Below are positions 1 to 14,200 of a stretch of DNA of 64,000 nt, in pieces. Every line of letters starts with the position of its first letter. The stretch's first letter is position 1. Made by a program: the position numbers and the translations under genes. The DNA is from Brachionus rotundiformis. Taxonomy: Eukaryota; Rotifera; Eurotatoria; Ploima; Brachionidae. The DNA lies in assembly GCA_016802295.1 (NCBI GenBank), contig JAESIW010000180.1:3331975-3395974 (forward strand). The letters are read 5' to 3'. The notes below the pieces were generated by a model. The model was not told where the DNA came from, ran no database searches, and was given only the letters and a program-made list of their open reading frames with translations.

Positions 1-139
1 ATTTTTCTTAAAACACTGAAAAAATTAATCATTTGATTTGACCCGAAACTTTAAATTATAAAAATACATATATTTAAATAAAATGATCAACCATTATTTT
101 CTAAAAAAAATAATTATTAAAGTTCCAGAAATTCAAAAC

Positions 140-1110
140 TTAAGGGCTATCTGAATTTCAAATTTTGACTTTTGAAAATTCGTATACGTCCTTTGAAACC
201 TTGGGAGAAAAAAAATATCTTGTTCCTAGTGGTTAACAATGATAATATTTGTTTATTAAACTTTATATTGAACACAATTTCGATTAAAATAATTAATATC
301 TAAATTTTTTCGTTCTCGCGCTAATAACTTGTATTTAATTTTCCTAAATTTATAGTAATTTAGTAATAAAAATCCTTCTTTATATGATTATTGTCACAAA
401 TTGGAAATTCATGCTATATGTTGACCAAGAAGCTACGAAAAAAAATGTGACTTATCTATTGCTGAACCCTTATAATTTCGATTTCTTTAGTCTAAAAACA
501 TTTAATTATTTTTTTTAATAAAATCGCAAGGTTATTAGCGCGAGAACGAAAAAATTTAGACTTTGGTGACACTAATAATTTTAATCGAAATTGTGTTTAA
601 TATTAAGTTAAATAAACAAAAATTATCAATATTAATAAAAATTCTCAAAATTTAAATCAAATGACATGATTTGAGACTTTATCAATAAGAAATTAAGCAA
701 AAATTCAAAAAAATAAAACCATAGATCTGTTGAGTATTTTGTCTAGTTTATTTTTAAAAAAAAAGTGGTATATTAAGTAACAATATACGATTTTAGTGAA
801 AAAAGTGTTTTTTTTTTTGCTTTTATTAAAAATAATAATTGTCACATCCTCTTTTTAAAATAAAAATATACATCAGAATGTAGGAAATTTTATCCTCTTT
901 CAGAAAATATATGATTAAAATTTAAAAATATTAGATTAAATTCATTTAATAACTGGCTCTGAAACAACTAAAGCTTTTTAAGGGTTGTTTAGTTGTTGAC
1001 TACTTGGCGAAAAATATTTTTTTGTTGTCTCCCAAAAAAATGAAATTTAGGATTTCAAAGGACTTAGTTTACGAATTTTAAGTCAAAATTTGAAATTCAG
1101 ATAGCACTTT
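140..1110. repeat. nested inverted repeat (fold-back element)
   Basis: Two pairs of inverted arms are nested. The inner pair is about 238-330 against 529-632 and includes the distinctive cgttctcgcgctaataac and its reverse complement. The outer pair is about 146-205 against 1045-1105 and shares about 26 uninterrupted bases around ctatctgaatttcaaattt. The left arms are about 30 nt apart and the right arms about 410 nt apart, so the right side probably took a later insertion at about 633-1020. No transposase frame is visible. A non-autonomous fold-back or MITE-like element is the likeliest reading. Its outer limits are unclear and may lie before the window. Confidence 0.6.
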
Positions 1111-1424
1111 TTAAATTTTTCAAATCAATATTCTAGCCAGATCTATAATTTAAGCTATAACAGAAAGACACTTAGAATGCTAGGTGATTTTTCAAATTAT
1201 ATCTTATCCAAAAATCAATAATATTTTAAGGAATATTTTTTAATTGCTAGAATAATATCTAATGTTAAAATTCCTAGTAAAGAAAACTTTATTTGCGAAT
1301 TAGTTGTTAATTATTATTTTTAAAAGAACTTAATGTCTTGAAAAATTGTATGATAAAATTTTAATAAAATTTCTGTATGTGAGCTTTAAATTTGAACAAT
1401 ATTAACTATTTTTATCTCAGTCTC

Positions 1425-1740
1425 ATCTCTTTGCAACCGGACCGGCTATGGCAGATTTATGACAGCTTTTTCCCCTAAGAAGCCAATGGGACGTTCATCA
1501 TATACAGCGTCACCCACTCAATGACTGCTGCGAACTCGATAACTATTAAGACTAGCTTGGAAACACAAACCAAGCGACTTCTTTCTCAGACGAGAAAAGT
1601 CTTAACTTAAGCATTCCAAATTTACATTTACCTGCAGAGGGTAAAATTCTCACTCCTTTCGGATTCTTTACTTGATGATGGTCGAAGCCAGCGGCACCCT
1701 CCTTTTTTCATCAGGGTTTCGGAGCCGACCAATTTAATTA
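1425..1740 (-). repeat. dispersed ~300 bp repeat, copy A
   Basis: This stretch has a higher GC content than its surroundings. It is homologous to the copies at 44083-44430 and 44999-45346, sharing ttgcaaccgg at the start, gggacgttcatcat, accaagcgacttct, cttaacttaagc, cctgcagagggt and gtcgaa(a/g)ccagcgg in the same order. On the minus strand the blocks read as a peptide beginning AGFDHHQVKNPKG, against AGFDGHPVENRKG in the other copies, and the indel between them is one whole codon. It could be the end of a transposon with a short coding segment, or a SINE-like unit. I do not recognise the family. Confidence 0.65.
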
Positions 1741-2243
1741 ATTTAACTAATTTAGTTATTTTATTTTAGTTTTGTCTAATATATTTAAAATTAAAATTTA
1801 AGTATGCTGATTTTTTTCCACGTATAAAATATCAATAATTATGAACAGATCATTCTAGCCTGTTTTCACTAAATAACCATTGGTTTTGGCAAAGAAATTG
1901 TCGTTTTTTGAACTTGGGCCATTAAACTTATTTAATCATAATTTTGTAAATATTTCAGTGTTTTTCCTTGTACAAAAAGCATTGTTTATATCATTAAATA
2001 AAATATTTCAAAATTTAAATTATCGGACAAATATAGTCCAAAATTTTCATGATTTAAATTTTTGAAATTTTTATTTCCATGGTGACTAGATCTCCTTGGA
2101 AACATAAATCTAATAGAGCATCTATTAAACTTTACAACGAGAATGTTTTATTCAAAAAATTAAACTAATGCTATCTTAAGCAGTCTTTATCTTTTAATAT
2201 AATTATTAATAAAATATTTAGAAGGATTATGAAAATATTCTAA
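1741..2243. other. AT-rich leader upstream of the dynein gene
   Basis: No coding signal, RNA gene or recognisable promoter element is visible. The only open frame (1880-2065) is low-complexity and has no homology I recognise. An in-frame TAA lies directly before the ATG at 2244, so this region can hold only 5' UTR or promoter sequence for the dynein gene. Confidence 0.5.
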
Positions 2244-5200
2244 ATGTCCTCGACTCAAAAATCGACAACCTCTTCGCCAAAACCGAGTGGTAAAAACTCG
2301 GCGGCAAAGAGCTCATCGTCATCTATAAGACAAAAATCAGCATCTGTTAAAAGCAGAACTCCATCTCGTTCGCCAAAGAGCAGACAATCAAACAAGTCAC
2401 CTGCTTCTAAAAAATCTCCATCTAGATCAAGAAAACAATCACAAACTAAAAGTGAAATAAAACTAGAGGTAGAACAAAATGAGTTTATCAACACTAATCA
2501 ACAGCAAGAAGAAATTAAAGAAGATCAGGTCCCTATTCAAGAGGAAAACGAAAATTTGGTACTATTAATCTAAAATCAATTTTAAATAAAATAATTTTAT
2601 TGAATCTTAAGATTGATTATGTCAAAGAACTAGTAGAGCTTACTGGTATAACCAAAGAAATGTGGAATGAACAGCATAACGAAATTATAGACAATTTTTT
2701 GAAAAAAATTGATAAAAAAACACTTGTTTTCTATTTAGTTCAACCAGATCAAAGCAACAATGAGCTTTCTTTGAAGGCTCAATTTGAAATACCATCTACG
2801 CCAGTTCATCAATTTAGTTTTTTTCTCAAAACGCATTACAGCGAAGAAATTGACTCTAAAGACATATTTCAAAAAAATGTCCAATATGGAACATTTGGAG
2901 GAAAATATTTGACCAGTTTGCTTCGTTTAACATCTGGCTTGTATGCTCCTTTATTTTTTGGAAACAAAACTTGGCCTGATAGTAAACTATTCTAGACTAA
3001 GTACATAATGATAAGTTAATCTTATTTTTTTAAAAAGCTATTAAAAATGATTTTTCCGCTCAATTACATAAATTTCTAGCCTCATTAACAGATACAACTT
3101 GGAAAATGGAAGGTGTTACAGTGCTCTATATCCCTAAAGAAGGTATTGACCTACCGATTGACGTTGCTTCAAAAAATAAAGAATTGGTTCAAAGACTCGA
3201 AAGTAAAATTGAGATAGTTTTTAAAATTAAAAGTTGGTATTTTTCAAAAATTTTAGCTTGTGTTATTCATTGGTCAAGACAATTAAAAGATGTGCTCAAT
3301 TCTCAGGATATGTCTGGATTAGATGAGACAGCAGGTCCATTGGAAGAGATCGAGTTTTGGAAAGCTAGAAATCAAGATTTGATGGGAATTAGCAAGCAGT
3401 TAAATAAACCGTCGATTAAAAAAATTACCAAAATTTTGGATAGCGCCAAATCTTCCTATGTTTCTTCTTTTGTTAAACTTGCCAAACAAATACAAGTAAT
3501 TTTAATTATTTTCAATAAATGAAAAGTCTAATATCTGTTGATTAGGACGGATCACGCCAAGCTGAAAACAATTTGAAATTTCTATTAGTTCTCAAAGATC
3601 CAAGTCATGAATTGGCCGATGCTAAGCCAGAGGAAATACCCAAACTTTTGCCAAGAATTATAAATATAGTTCGTGTAATATGGACTAACTCGGATTATTA
3701 TAATACTCGAGAAAGATTAACTGCAATGTTCAGAAAAGTATATTAATTTATAAAAATTAAATAAGATTTGTATATTTTTAATAACAGATAAGCAATGAAG
3801 TAATTAGAAGATGCTGTTCAGCAATAAATTTGGATAAGATTTTTGATGGTTTTGTGGTCTCAAGCAAAAAGACTTTAAACGAATGTATTGAGTGCTGTAA
3901 CTGTTGGAAAGAAATATATAATAATGTAAAATGCATTTTTTTAACTAAAAAAATATATTTTTTAATCTTTGATAAAAAAGAGTGTCAAAGTACATCAAAG
4001 ATTTAGCAATAAAGAATGGCACTTGGACAAAACAACTATTTTTGCTCAAATTGACGCTTTCATTCAACGATGCAAGGATTTAATAGAGGTAACTATACAA
4101 AAAAATAATGATTATAAAAAAATAAAAAATAATAGAATTAAGTGAAATTTTGCTTATATTTGTTGTTAATGTAAAATTTTTTTATTTATATCTAATTTTA
4201 CTTTAAATGCATCAAAAATAGAAAAATTGATATCAGATAATTTTACTAAAAAAAAATACATTCAAAAATTATTTTACAATAATTCAGAAGATAATTGTAT
4301 AAAGATGTTTTCTTTTTAAGAACCGATGTTTTATTTATAGAATCAGGAAGTCTTCCTATTTTTTCTTAGCGTTAGAAATTGGAGCTAATTTTTTTCTTCA
4401 TCTAAATCAGACTCGAAACTAACATTTTGAAATTCGATTAGATATGGAACATTAATTTTTGGTAACTTGGTGAGTTTCGACCGATTGAAAAGACAAAGCT
4501 GAGAAATATAAGAAGGTTTCTTTTTTGTATTTTCGCCTATTTCGCCATTCTTAGCCCATGGCATGCTAAAGCTAATAAATATATACATACATATTTTTTA
4601 CAGTATGGATAGGTTAAGAATTTTTAACTATTTATATTAATATTTGAACTTTTCTTTTAAAACTTGAGCTTTTTTTGAACAAATAATTTGTAATCGAAAT
4701 CCAAGACAGATTCAACTTAGCTTGGAAAATATAGATAATTAAAGTTTTTCAATTCGCTTTCGTGTTAATAGAAAGTTACAAATGCCAAAAAATATTTAGA
4801 TCTTAAAATGTTGGATAGCAAATGCCAATTATTATTTATACCAATTAATAGTAATTAAAAAATAGATACCAAAATTAGATAGTATGAAAAAATTTTAATC
4901 ATTAAATATTAAAAAAAATTAGAAATTTTAAAAATTAATAAATTTTTTAAATGAAAAATTAGATATGTGATTGTGAAGTGTTCTTTGCCAATTATGAAGA
5001 TGGTGAAAAGCGTCAATTACCAATATTTGGTGGTCAGAAAGGACCAGAAATAGCCAGAAACTTGGCCGAAATAGAATTAACTTTCAATCGGACTTTGTTT
5101 GAATTAAGAAAAGTTAAATCGACAATTTTGGATGTAAAAGCTACGTCATGGCACGAAGACTACAACAAATTCCGTTCAGCTGTCAAAGAAATGGAAGTCA

Positions 5201-8200
5201 TGGTCATAAATGTCATTAATTCAACATTCGATACTATCACTTATGTAGAGCAAGGTGTAGAGATTTTGGACGCATTCATGCATCTTAGTGCTAGGGAATC
5301 TATCAGACGAACCATTGACAAAAAAACTGTCGATGTATACCAACTTTTCATTGAAGATCTTAACTCTGTTAAACGAGACATAACATCGAAAAATGTTATC
5401 TTGGAAAACATGCACCCAGACTATGCTGGCGCTGCTTTGTGGGCAAAAGGTTTGAAGAGAAGAATCGAAAGACAAATGTTGATTCTTAACATGGCTCATT
5501 TCTTGCCATCAGCTGGCGTTGGTGACGAAGCACGCGTTCAGTACAAACAAACAAACCATGCGCTAGATGAATTTATGCGAAAATGCTTTAATGAATGGAC
5601 TTTCAGCCTTGAAAATGTAAATTAATTTTTTTCTATTAAGCTAAAATACAATTTATTAATTAATTTTCAAAGGATCCACTCAAACTTTTAGAAGTTCCTT
5701 TGCTGAAAAAAAGTGTAGAGTCTGAAGGCATGATTGATGTAAACTTAAACAGCAGATTACTGAAGTTGCTCACAGAAATTCATTATTGGGAAAGACTTGG
5801 TTATGAAATTCCGCATTATTGCACAGATGCTTATGCCAAAAAACAAGAAATTACTAACACTCGTGATCATGTTCTTACCCTTATTTTCGACTACAACCGA
5901 ATTATTGGAACTTTGAAGCGCGAAGAACGTGGTTTGTTCAAAGAAAGAATAAAAAATTTGGATAAAAGAATTCAGCCTGGTTTTAACAAACTCACTTGGA
6001 CCAAAACTCAGCCAGCAGAGGAATTTATTTCCACTTGTCGGCGCCATGCTAATGAATTACAAACTATTGTAGACAAATATAAAGAATCGCTTATTTTATG
6101 CTACAGACAGTCGAAAAAAATCAGCGAGCTTTTGTTGGTCAGTGTTGATTCTAGGAAAATATTCGAAAGTTTAGATTTTGAAGAGGACCAGATTCGCCAC
6201 CGTAAATCAGCATCAGCCAAGCTTTCCGAAGTATATGACCACATCGAGTACACACTTAAATCGGTTCATGAAATATTCAAAAAAGATGATTCGGAAGAGG
6301 TGAAACGTGAATGGAATAACTTAATTAGAAGAATGCATGAGATGGTCAAAGAAGCGTTTAGACTAAATGTTAAAAATTCTCTTCTCGAATTGTCCAAGGC
6401 AATAAATGGTGATGGAAAATCAACACCCAATCCTTTGTTCAAAGTAAATGTGCTCTTGGAGTCCTATGAAGAAAATGTCCCAACACAATTCGGTTCAGAT
6501 GACAACTCAACTACAGTCACCAAGTACAGAGTTAATTTTAGTCCAACCTTAGAGCAATTGGCTCACTTGGTCAACTCAATTGGCCAATACCATTTGACTG
6601 ATTCAATTTCAAGCATTACTAAATCAAAGCATGATGTTTTTCCAAAAAATGAAGCGCCTATCTATTTGCTTATAAATAATGACGAAGAAAAAATAAAAAT
6701 AGAAAAACAAATTGCCAAAGGAATGGAAGATAATGCAAAATTGCTTGAGCAATACTTGCTTTCATGGAATAATTTTAGAGAAATTTGGGAAATCAATAAA
6801 GATATTTTCTTGCTAAGATATGAGCAGCGAAATCCAATGGTGTCGTTGTTTGATGGTGATATAGCTCGCTATACTGAAGTAGAGAATATTATTCAAATTC
6901 AGGAGACTATACAAACAATACAGTTTATTCTACTGGACTGTTCTCCATTAAAGTACAGCTTACTTGGACATTGTCAAGAATGGCAGAATCGCTTAACTTC
7001 GTTACTGCTAAAATTAGCTACTCAATCTTTGAACAAACTGGTCGAATACTTTGAAGAAAACACCAAAAAAGTCTTAGTTCCACCAGACACTCATTACGAT
7101 CTTGATACAAGCTATAAACTGTTGGAATCCTTACAAAACAACTTGCCTAATATTCAAGAACAAATAGCACCTTTAGACGAACAGTTTAAAGTCTTGGGAA
7201 AATACGAAGTTGCTATTCCAAATGAGGTATTTTTTATTTATTTTTTTTATTATTAAAAAATGTCTAATAATGCTTATGATATTAAAATATGATATTTTTT
7301 TTACAGTTGTTTTTATAACTTTGTAAAATGAACTATTTAAGTGTTTTCAAAAATTTTTAAATTTTAAAGGATTTTAATTAGAGCTTAATCTTATTAATTT
7401 GTAGAAAATATTTTAAAAAGAAAAATTTTTTGCTTTTTTTAAATTAAATTTCTATTGCTAGACAAGCGCTTTGCACAGATCACTTGAGTCCAAATTTGAT
7501 GAATTCAAGCAAACTCTGGTAGACGCAGATGAGATGCTGAAAAAATTCAAAGATCGCTTCAAGACAAAATTGCTGCAACAATCAGAAGACTTCAAGAAAA
7601 ATGTCGGCGATTTGGTCAATGATTTTAGAACCAAAGGTCCATTCTCGTCAAATTTAAAGCCTGACGAAGCCTTGTCAATGATAGAGGAAATGAAACAAAA
7701 GTTAGCCAAATTAAAAGAAGAAGAACAAGAATTAAGACGCGGTCTTGGAATATTCAGAATTGATCATCCATTTTCCAAAGAAATTCAAAATCTCGAAAAA
7801 GATATCGAGGCTTTGGAACAAGTTTGGCAATTGGCAAAAGCTTGGGACGAACATTACAATGGATGGAAAACAACTATTTTTAAAACTCTCGAAACCAAAG
7901 ATATGGATGATTATGCCCAAACTGAATTCAAAAAGTTGGTCAAAATGTCACGCGATTTAAGAGAAAAAAATTGGGAAATAGTCGAAATAACTAAAACTAA
8001 TGTGGACAGATTCAGACGTACTATGCCATTGGTCAACGATTTGCACAATAAAGCAATGCGAGATAGACATTGGAATCAGATAAAAGATGAGTCCAATAAG
8101 CAATTTGACGAAAATGGTGATAGCTTTACTCTCGAGGCCATTATTGACTTACATTTTGAAGAAAATGCTGGTCTTATTAATGAAGTATCCGAAGCAGCTT

Positions 8201-11200
8201 CCAAAGAATTTGATATTGAAAAAGTATTATCTTTTAAAACGCTTAAATATGTTTACATTTAATGTGTATTTTAATAGGGATTAAAAGCTATCAATGAAAA
8301 ATGGGAAATTACTCAATTCGAAACAGCGCCTCATAAAGATAAAGGCCATTTTAAAATAAAGTAATTAAATTTTATTCAAAACATTATTTAAGACTAAATT
8401 TTCCTAGATCTACTGAAGAAGTAATGAAAGCTGTTGAAGACGATCAGGTCATGTTGTCAACTTATAAAGCATCGCGTTTTGTTAAACCATTTATTCGCGA
8501 AGTAGACAAATGGGAAAGAGATATATCTAGAATACTCGAAGTGACCGAAGCTTTGCTCACTGTCCAAAGGCAATGGCTATACTTGGAAAACATATTTGCA
8601 GGAGAAGATATCCGAACACAATTATCCAAAGAAACAGTCGAATTTGAATACTTGAACAATTCATGGAAAATTATCATGACCCGAATAAACAAAGATCCTA
8701 ACGCCTATAGATCAACTCATTTTGAAGGCTTGGACAAGCAACTTAATGAAATGAACGCGAAATTGGAAGGGATACAAAAGTCTCTGGATGAATATTTGGA
8801 AACTAAAAAAGTTATCTTTCCAAGATTTTATTTTATTTCAAATGATCAATTGCTGGAAATTCTTGGTCAATCGAAAAATCCACCAGCTGTTCAAAAGCAT
8901 TTGAAGAATTTGTTTGATAACATCAAATCCTTAAAACTGCAGAAAGCAACCATGGGCTCAAAGACAGAAGCGTTGAGTATGTTTTCTCAGGACGGTGAAG
9001 AAGTTCCATTTACTGGCGCGTTACCATTAGAAGGCCCTGTTGAGTCTTGGCTTTGTGATGTAGAGGGCACAATGAGAAGCACTTTAAAAGACTTGTTAAG
9101 GCAGTGCAAGGCTGCATTGAAGAAAAATTTGACCAAAAGAGATAAATGGTTAAAAGAGTGGCCAGGTCAGTTGTGTATCACGGCGAGTCAAATGCAATGG
9201 ACCGCCGATTGTACACGAGCATTGCAGCAAGTTAAAGCTAGAGGTGACAAAAAACCATTGAAAAGTCTCAAAAAAAAACAGAGCCATATGTTAAGCAAGT
9301 TTTCGGAAATAATCCGCGGAAATTTGACAAAAATGCTGCGATCGAAGATAGTGGCTTTAGTTACAATTGAAATTCATGCCAGAGATGTGATCGAGAAATT
9401 GGCTAAATCAAATTGTAATGACATAAATGGTTTTGAATGGCTCATGCAGCTTAGAGTTTATTGGGATAGAGAGCAAGATGACTGTTTTGTAAAACAGACC
9501 ACAACCGAGTTTCGCTATGGCTACGAATATATTGGAAATTCTGGTCGTTTAGTTATAACTCCTCTAACAGATAGATGCTACATGACATTGACAACAGCAC
9601 TGCAAAATTGCAGAGGAGGCTCACCTAAAGGTCCAGCTGGAACTGGAAAGACCGAAACTGTAAAAGATTTGGGAAAATCTCTTGCCATTTGGGTCATTGT
9701 AATTAACTGTTCAGAAGGTCTTGACTATCAATCGATGGGAAGATATTTTTCTGGATTAGCACAAGTAAGATAAAATTTAAAAATTTTAATTTTTGACCAA
9801 ATTTTTGCCACACCCTAACTAATTCAATTATAAATTTTAAGTAATAAAAAATTATTAAGATTATAATGAGAAAATTTAGTTTATTTAAGAAATATTTTTA
9901 ATTGATTGATAAAAACTTTTTTAAAATATTGGTGAAATGAATATACTTTTTAGTATATTTTTAAATTATTATTTCATAAATATGCTTTTATTAGGTTCAG
10001 CTATTAAAATATTTGACCTGTTTTAAATAAAATCTTAATGATTCAGCATTCATTGAATCAAAAGGAAATTATTTAATTAATTAGTTTTTACAATTTGATT
10101 GCTCATCCCAAAAATTCTAAATTTTTTTTACCTTAAAATTCCTACAGAAAGTAACATTGGTATTTTTATTTGAATCAATATTTTTAATTGATTAATCAAA
10201 AGATACTATAGCGATCGCTATATGGATTTTCGTTTGGTGGGATGAACCACCGTAGCTAATTATTATTATTATTATTAGCGAAATTTAGTCAGGTTTAAAA
10301 CACTTGTTAAAAAACTTAATATACAATAAAATCTTAAATTAGATAATATTTAAAAAAATAATAAGTCAAGACATTAATTGAATTTTTAATAATTAGACTG
10401 GCGCCTGGGGTTGCTTTGATGAGTTTAACCGTATAAATATTGAAGTATTGTCAGTGGTAGCTCAGCAAATTTTGTCCATAATTGAAGCATTACAGAGCAG
10501 AGCTGATAGAGTAATTATAGAGAAAAATGAGGTTAACTTGGTTCGATCATGTGGTATTTTCATTACCATGAATCCAGGATATGCAGGTCGTACAGAATTA
10601 CCAGACAATTTGAAGTCAATGTTTCGTCCAATATCTATGGTGGTACCCGATTCAAACTATATCGCTGAAATTTTACTATTTGGTGAAGGTTTTAGCAACA
10701 CAAGACTTTTAGCCAAAAAAGTTTACACTCTATATCAACTTTCCACTCAGCAATTATCCAAACAAGATCACTATGACTTTGGTCTAAGAGGGTTGACCAG
10801 TGTGCTGAGACATGCTGGACGAAAAAAACGGGCTAATCCAACAATGAGCGATGAAGAAATTCTCCTTCTAGCTATGAAAGATATGAACATTCCAAAAATG
10901 ACTGCTGTGGATTTACCACTGTTCAATGCGATTGTCTCTGATTTATTCCCTGGTGTAGAAGCTCCGGCTATAGATTACTCAAGATTTAAAAAAGCCATTC
11001 AAGAAGAGCTCGTTGAGGAAAATCTTCAAGTTAATTTCAGTACAATTAACAAAATTATTCAATTGTTTGAGACTAAGAATTCACGTCATTCAGTAATGTT
11101 GGTTGGAAAGACTCAATCGGGCAAGACTGTCACATGGAAAACTCTTAAACAGACTTTAACTAGATTGAATCGAGAAGGTGAACCAGGCTATCAACGAGCC

Positions 11201-14200
11201 CAAGAATACACAATAAATCCAAAGGCTGTTACGCTTGGTGAATTGTATGGTGAATTTGATTTAAGTACAAATGAATGGCAAGATGGTATACTTTCATCAG
11301 TGATGAGAAATTGTTGTGGTGATGAAAAACCTGATGAAAAATGGATATTTTTTGATTCACCAGTAGATGCCGTGTGGATTGAAAGTATGAATTCAGTTAT
11401 GGATGATAACAAAATTTTGACTCTGATTAACAGTGAGCGTATCGCAATGCCTGAACAAGTGTCCCTTTTGTTCGAAACTGAGGATCTTGCAGTTGCATCA
11501 CCAGCTACTGTTTCTCGTTGCGGTATTGTCTACTGTGATTATTTAGATTTGGGCTGGCAGCCTCATATAGAGTCTTGGATAATTGGAAAAAAAGATAAAC
11601 AACTTCAAGAGGAGCTCAGAAATCTGGTCAATAAATACATAAAGCCGATTCTTACTTTCAAACAAGTAAATTGTAAAGAGCTTATACCCATTGCCGAGTT
11701 AAATGGAATTAAGTCTATGTGTAATCTTTTCGACACATTTGGTACTAAAGAAAATGGCATTGATCCCCAAGGCGAGGAATATTTTTCGAGAATGTGCGAG
11801 ATGTGGTTTTTGTTTTGTGTTATTTGGTCTATTGGTGCCTCAGTAGATGAAGATGGACGCAAAAAACTAGATGCATATATTCGAGAATTGGAGGGCACTT
11901 TTCCAAACAAAGACAGTGTATATGAATATTATGTGGATACAAAGCAAAGAACATGGGTGCAATGGGAGGAAAAGTTACGTTCAGGATGGAAATACAATCC
12001 GGACATTCCATTTTATAAAATTATCGTTCCAACTGTAGATACTGTGCGATATGAATATTTAGTTTCTGGTTTGGTTAAAAGTCAACATCCAGTACTTTTG
12101 ACAGGTCCAGTTGGTACAGGTAAGACCTCAGTGGCACAATCGGTTCTTAATGACTTAGACCCATTGGAGTATGGCGTTCTCATAATTAACATTTCAGCTC
12201 AAACCTCGTCCATTAATGTGCAAGAGATTATTGAGTCAAGAGTTGAGAAAAGAACAAAGGGAGTCTATGTTCCTTTGGGGGGAAAAAAATTATTAACTTT
12301 TGTTGATGATTTCAACATGCCGTCCAAAGACGAATATGGATCCCAACCACCACTTGAACTTATTCGTCAATGGCTAGACTTTGGTTTTTGGTATGATAGA
12401 AAAAAACAGACTACAAAGCATATCAAAGATGTGTTTTTGATGGGTGCAATGGGTCCACCTGGTGGTGGTCGTACTGTAATTTCTCGAAGATTACAAAGCA
12501 GATTTAATCTATTGAATATGACCTTTCCACAAGAGAGTGAGATAATACGTATTTTTGGTTCAATGATCAACCAAAAATTACAAGACTTTGATGATGAATT
12601 TAAGCCGCTTGGAGACTTGGCAACAAAAGCGACTATTCAAGTGTACGAATCTGTGGTCCAAAAGTTCTTACCTACACCGACTAAAATTCATTACTTATTC
12701 AATTTGAGAGATATATCTAAAATTTTCCAAGGATTATTAAGATGTGATAAAAGATTACATTCTAACAAGCAAACATTGGTCAGACTTTGGATTCATGAAT
12801 GCTTTAGAGTGTTTGCAGATCGCTTAGTTGATGACAAAGATAGGGAAACATTTGTCGGCATATTAAGCGAGAATTTAGGAATTCATTTTGATCAAACATT
12901 TCATAATATATGTCCAAATAAACAACCACCCATCTTCGGTATTTTTTGTTAAAAAATTTATTTTTTTAGAAAGCTAAGTTTTTTTCTAAAGCTGATTTTA
13001 TGAATCCAGACCAAATTTATGAAGATATAGTTGAATTTCCAAAGCTCAAAAATCAAATGGAAAAGAATTTAATTGACTATAATGAATATCCTGGTCAAGT
13101 ACCTATTGATATAGTCCTATTTAGAGAGGCTATCGAGCATGGTAATTTTTTTTTTAATTTAAAAAATCTTCTCAAGCTACATAAATTGATTTTTAATTGA
13201 TGATATGACTCAGGCTATTAAATTTTTCGAATTTGTTATTTAGAATTTTTTTTTTTTAAAAAAAAATAAAATTAATTAAAAAAATAATAAAATTTAATAT
13301 ATTAAAGTATGTCGAATTGTGAGAGTAATTCGGCAACCGAGAGGAAACATGCTGCTAATTGGTATTGGAGGAAGTGGTCGACAAAGTTTGTCCAAGCTAG
13401 CCTCATTTATTTGTATGTATACTCATTTCCAGATTGAGGTTTCGAAAAACTATAAGCGAGGCGAATTCAGAGAGGGTAATTAAAAAAGTTAACCATTTTT
13501 TACATCAGCAAGATCTAAAATTTTTACCAAGATTTAAAGAGACTCTATAATCAGGCCGGTGTAAGCAATAAAGAGACTACATTTATATTTGTGGATACAC
13601 AAGTAGTCGAAGAAACATTTTTAGAAGATATCAACAATATTTTAAGCAGTGGTGAAGTGCCAAATTTGTTCAAGAGTGATGAAATAGAAGAGATCAAAAA
13701 TAATATGCTAAAGGAAGCCAAAAAACATGGAATCGAGGAAAATAATCAGGCTATTTATAATTTCCTGCTGGATCGAGTCAAAGCAAATCTTCATGTAATT
13801 GTTTGTATGAGTCCAGTCGGAGAACCTTTCCGAAACAGGATTCGTATGTATCCAGCGCTTGTAAATTGCACCACAATCGATATGTTTCATGAATGGAACC
13901 AAGAAGCTCTGCTCGAAGTTGGAGAACGGTATTTATCCAATGTCAATCTCGAAGGAGCTGAACAGGTATTTAAATTGTTTTCTCATTTAAATTTTTTCTT
14001 AATATTTATTAAATTTATCATAATTTTAACTTTTTAAAATTTAAGGAAAATTTTGAAGAGGTATTTAAATATTCTAGATGTTGTTTTTGTATAATTAGAC
14101 CCATTCACCGAAAAATTTTACATTATCACTGAAATAAAGCGTTTTAGCAAAAATAGATAATTAAATAAGTTATTATCAAGATATTATCTAAAAGCTAAAA

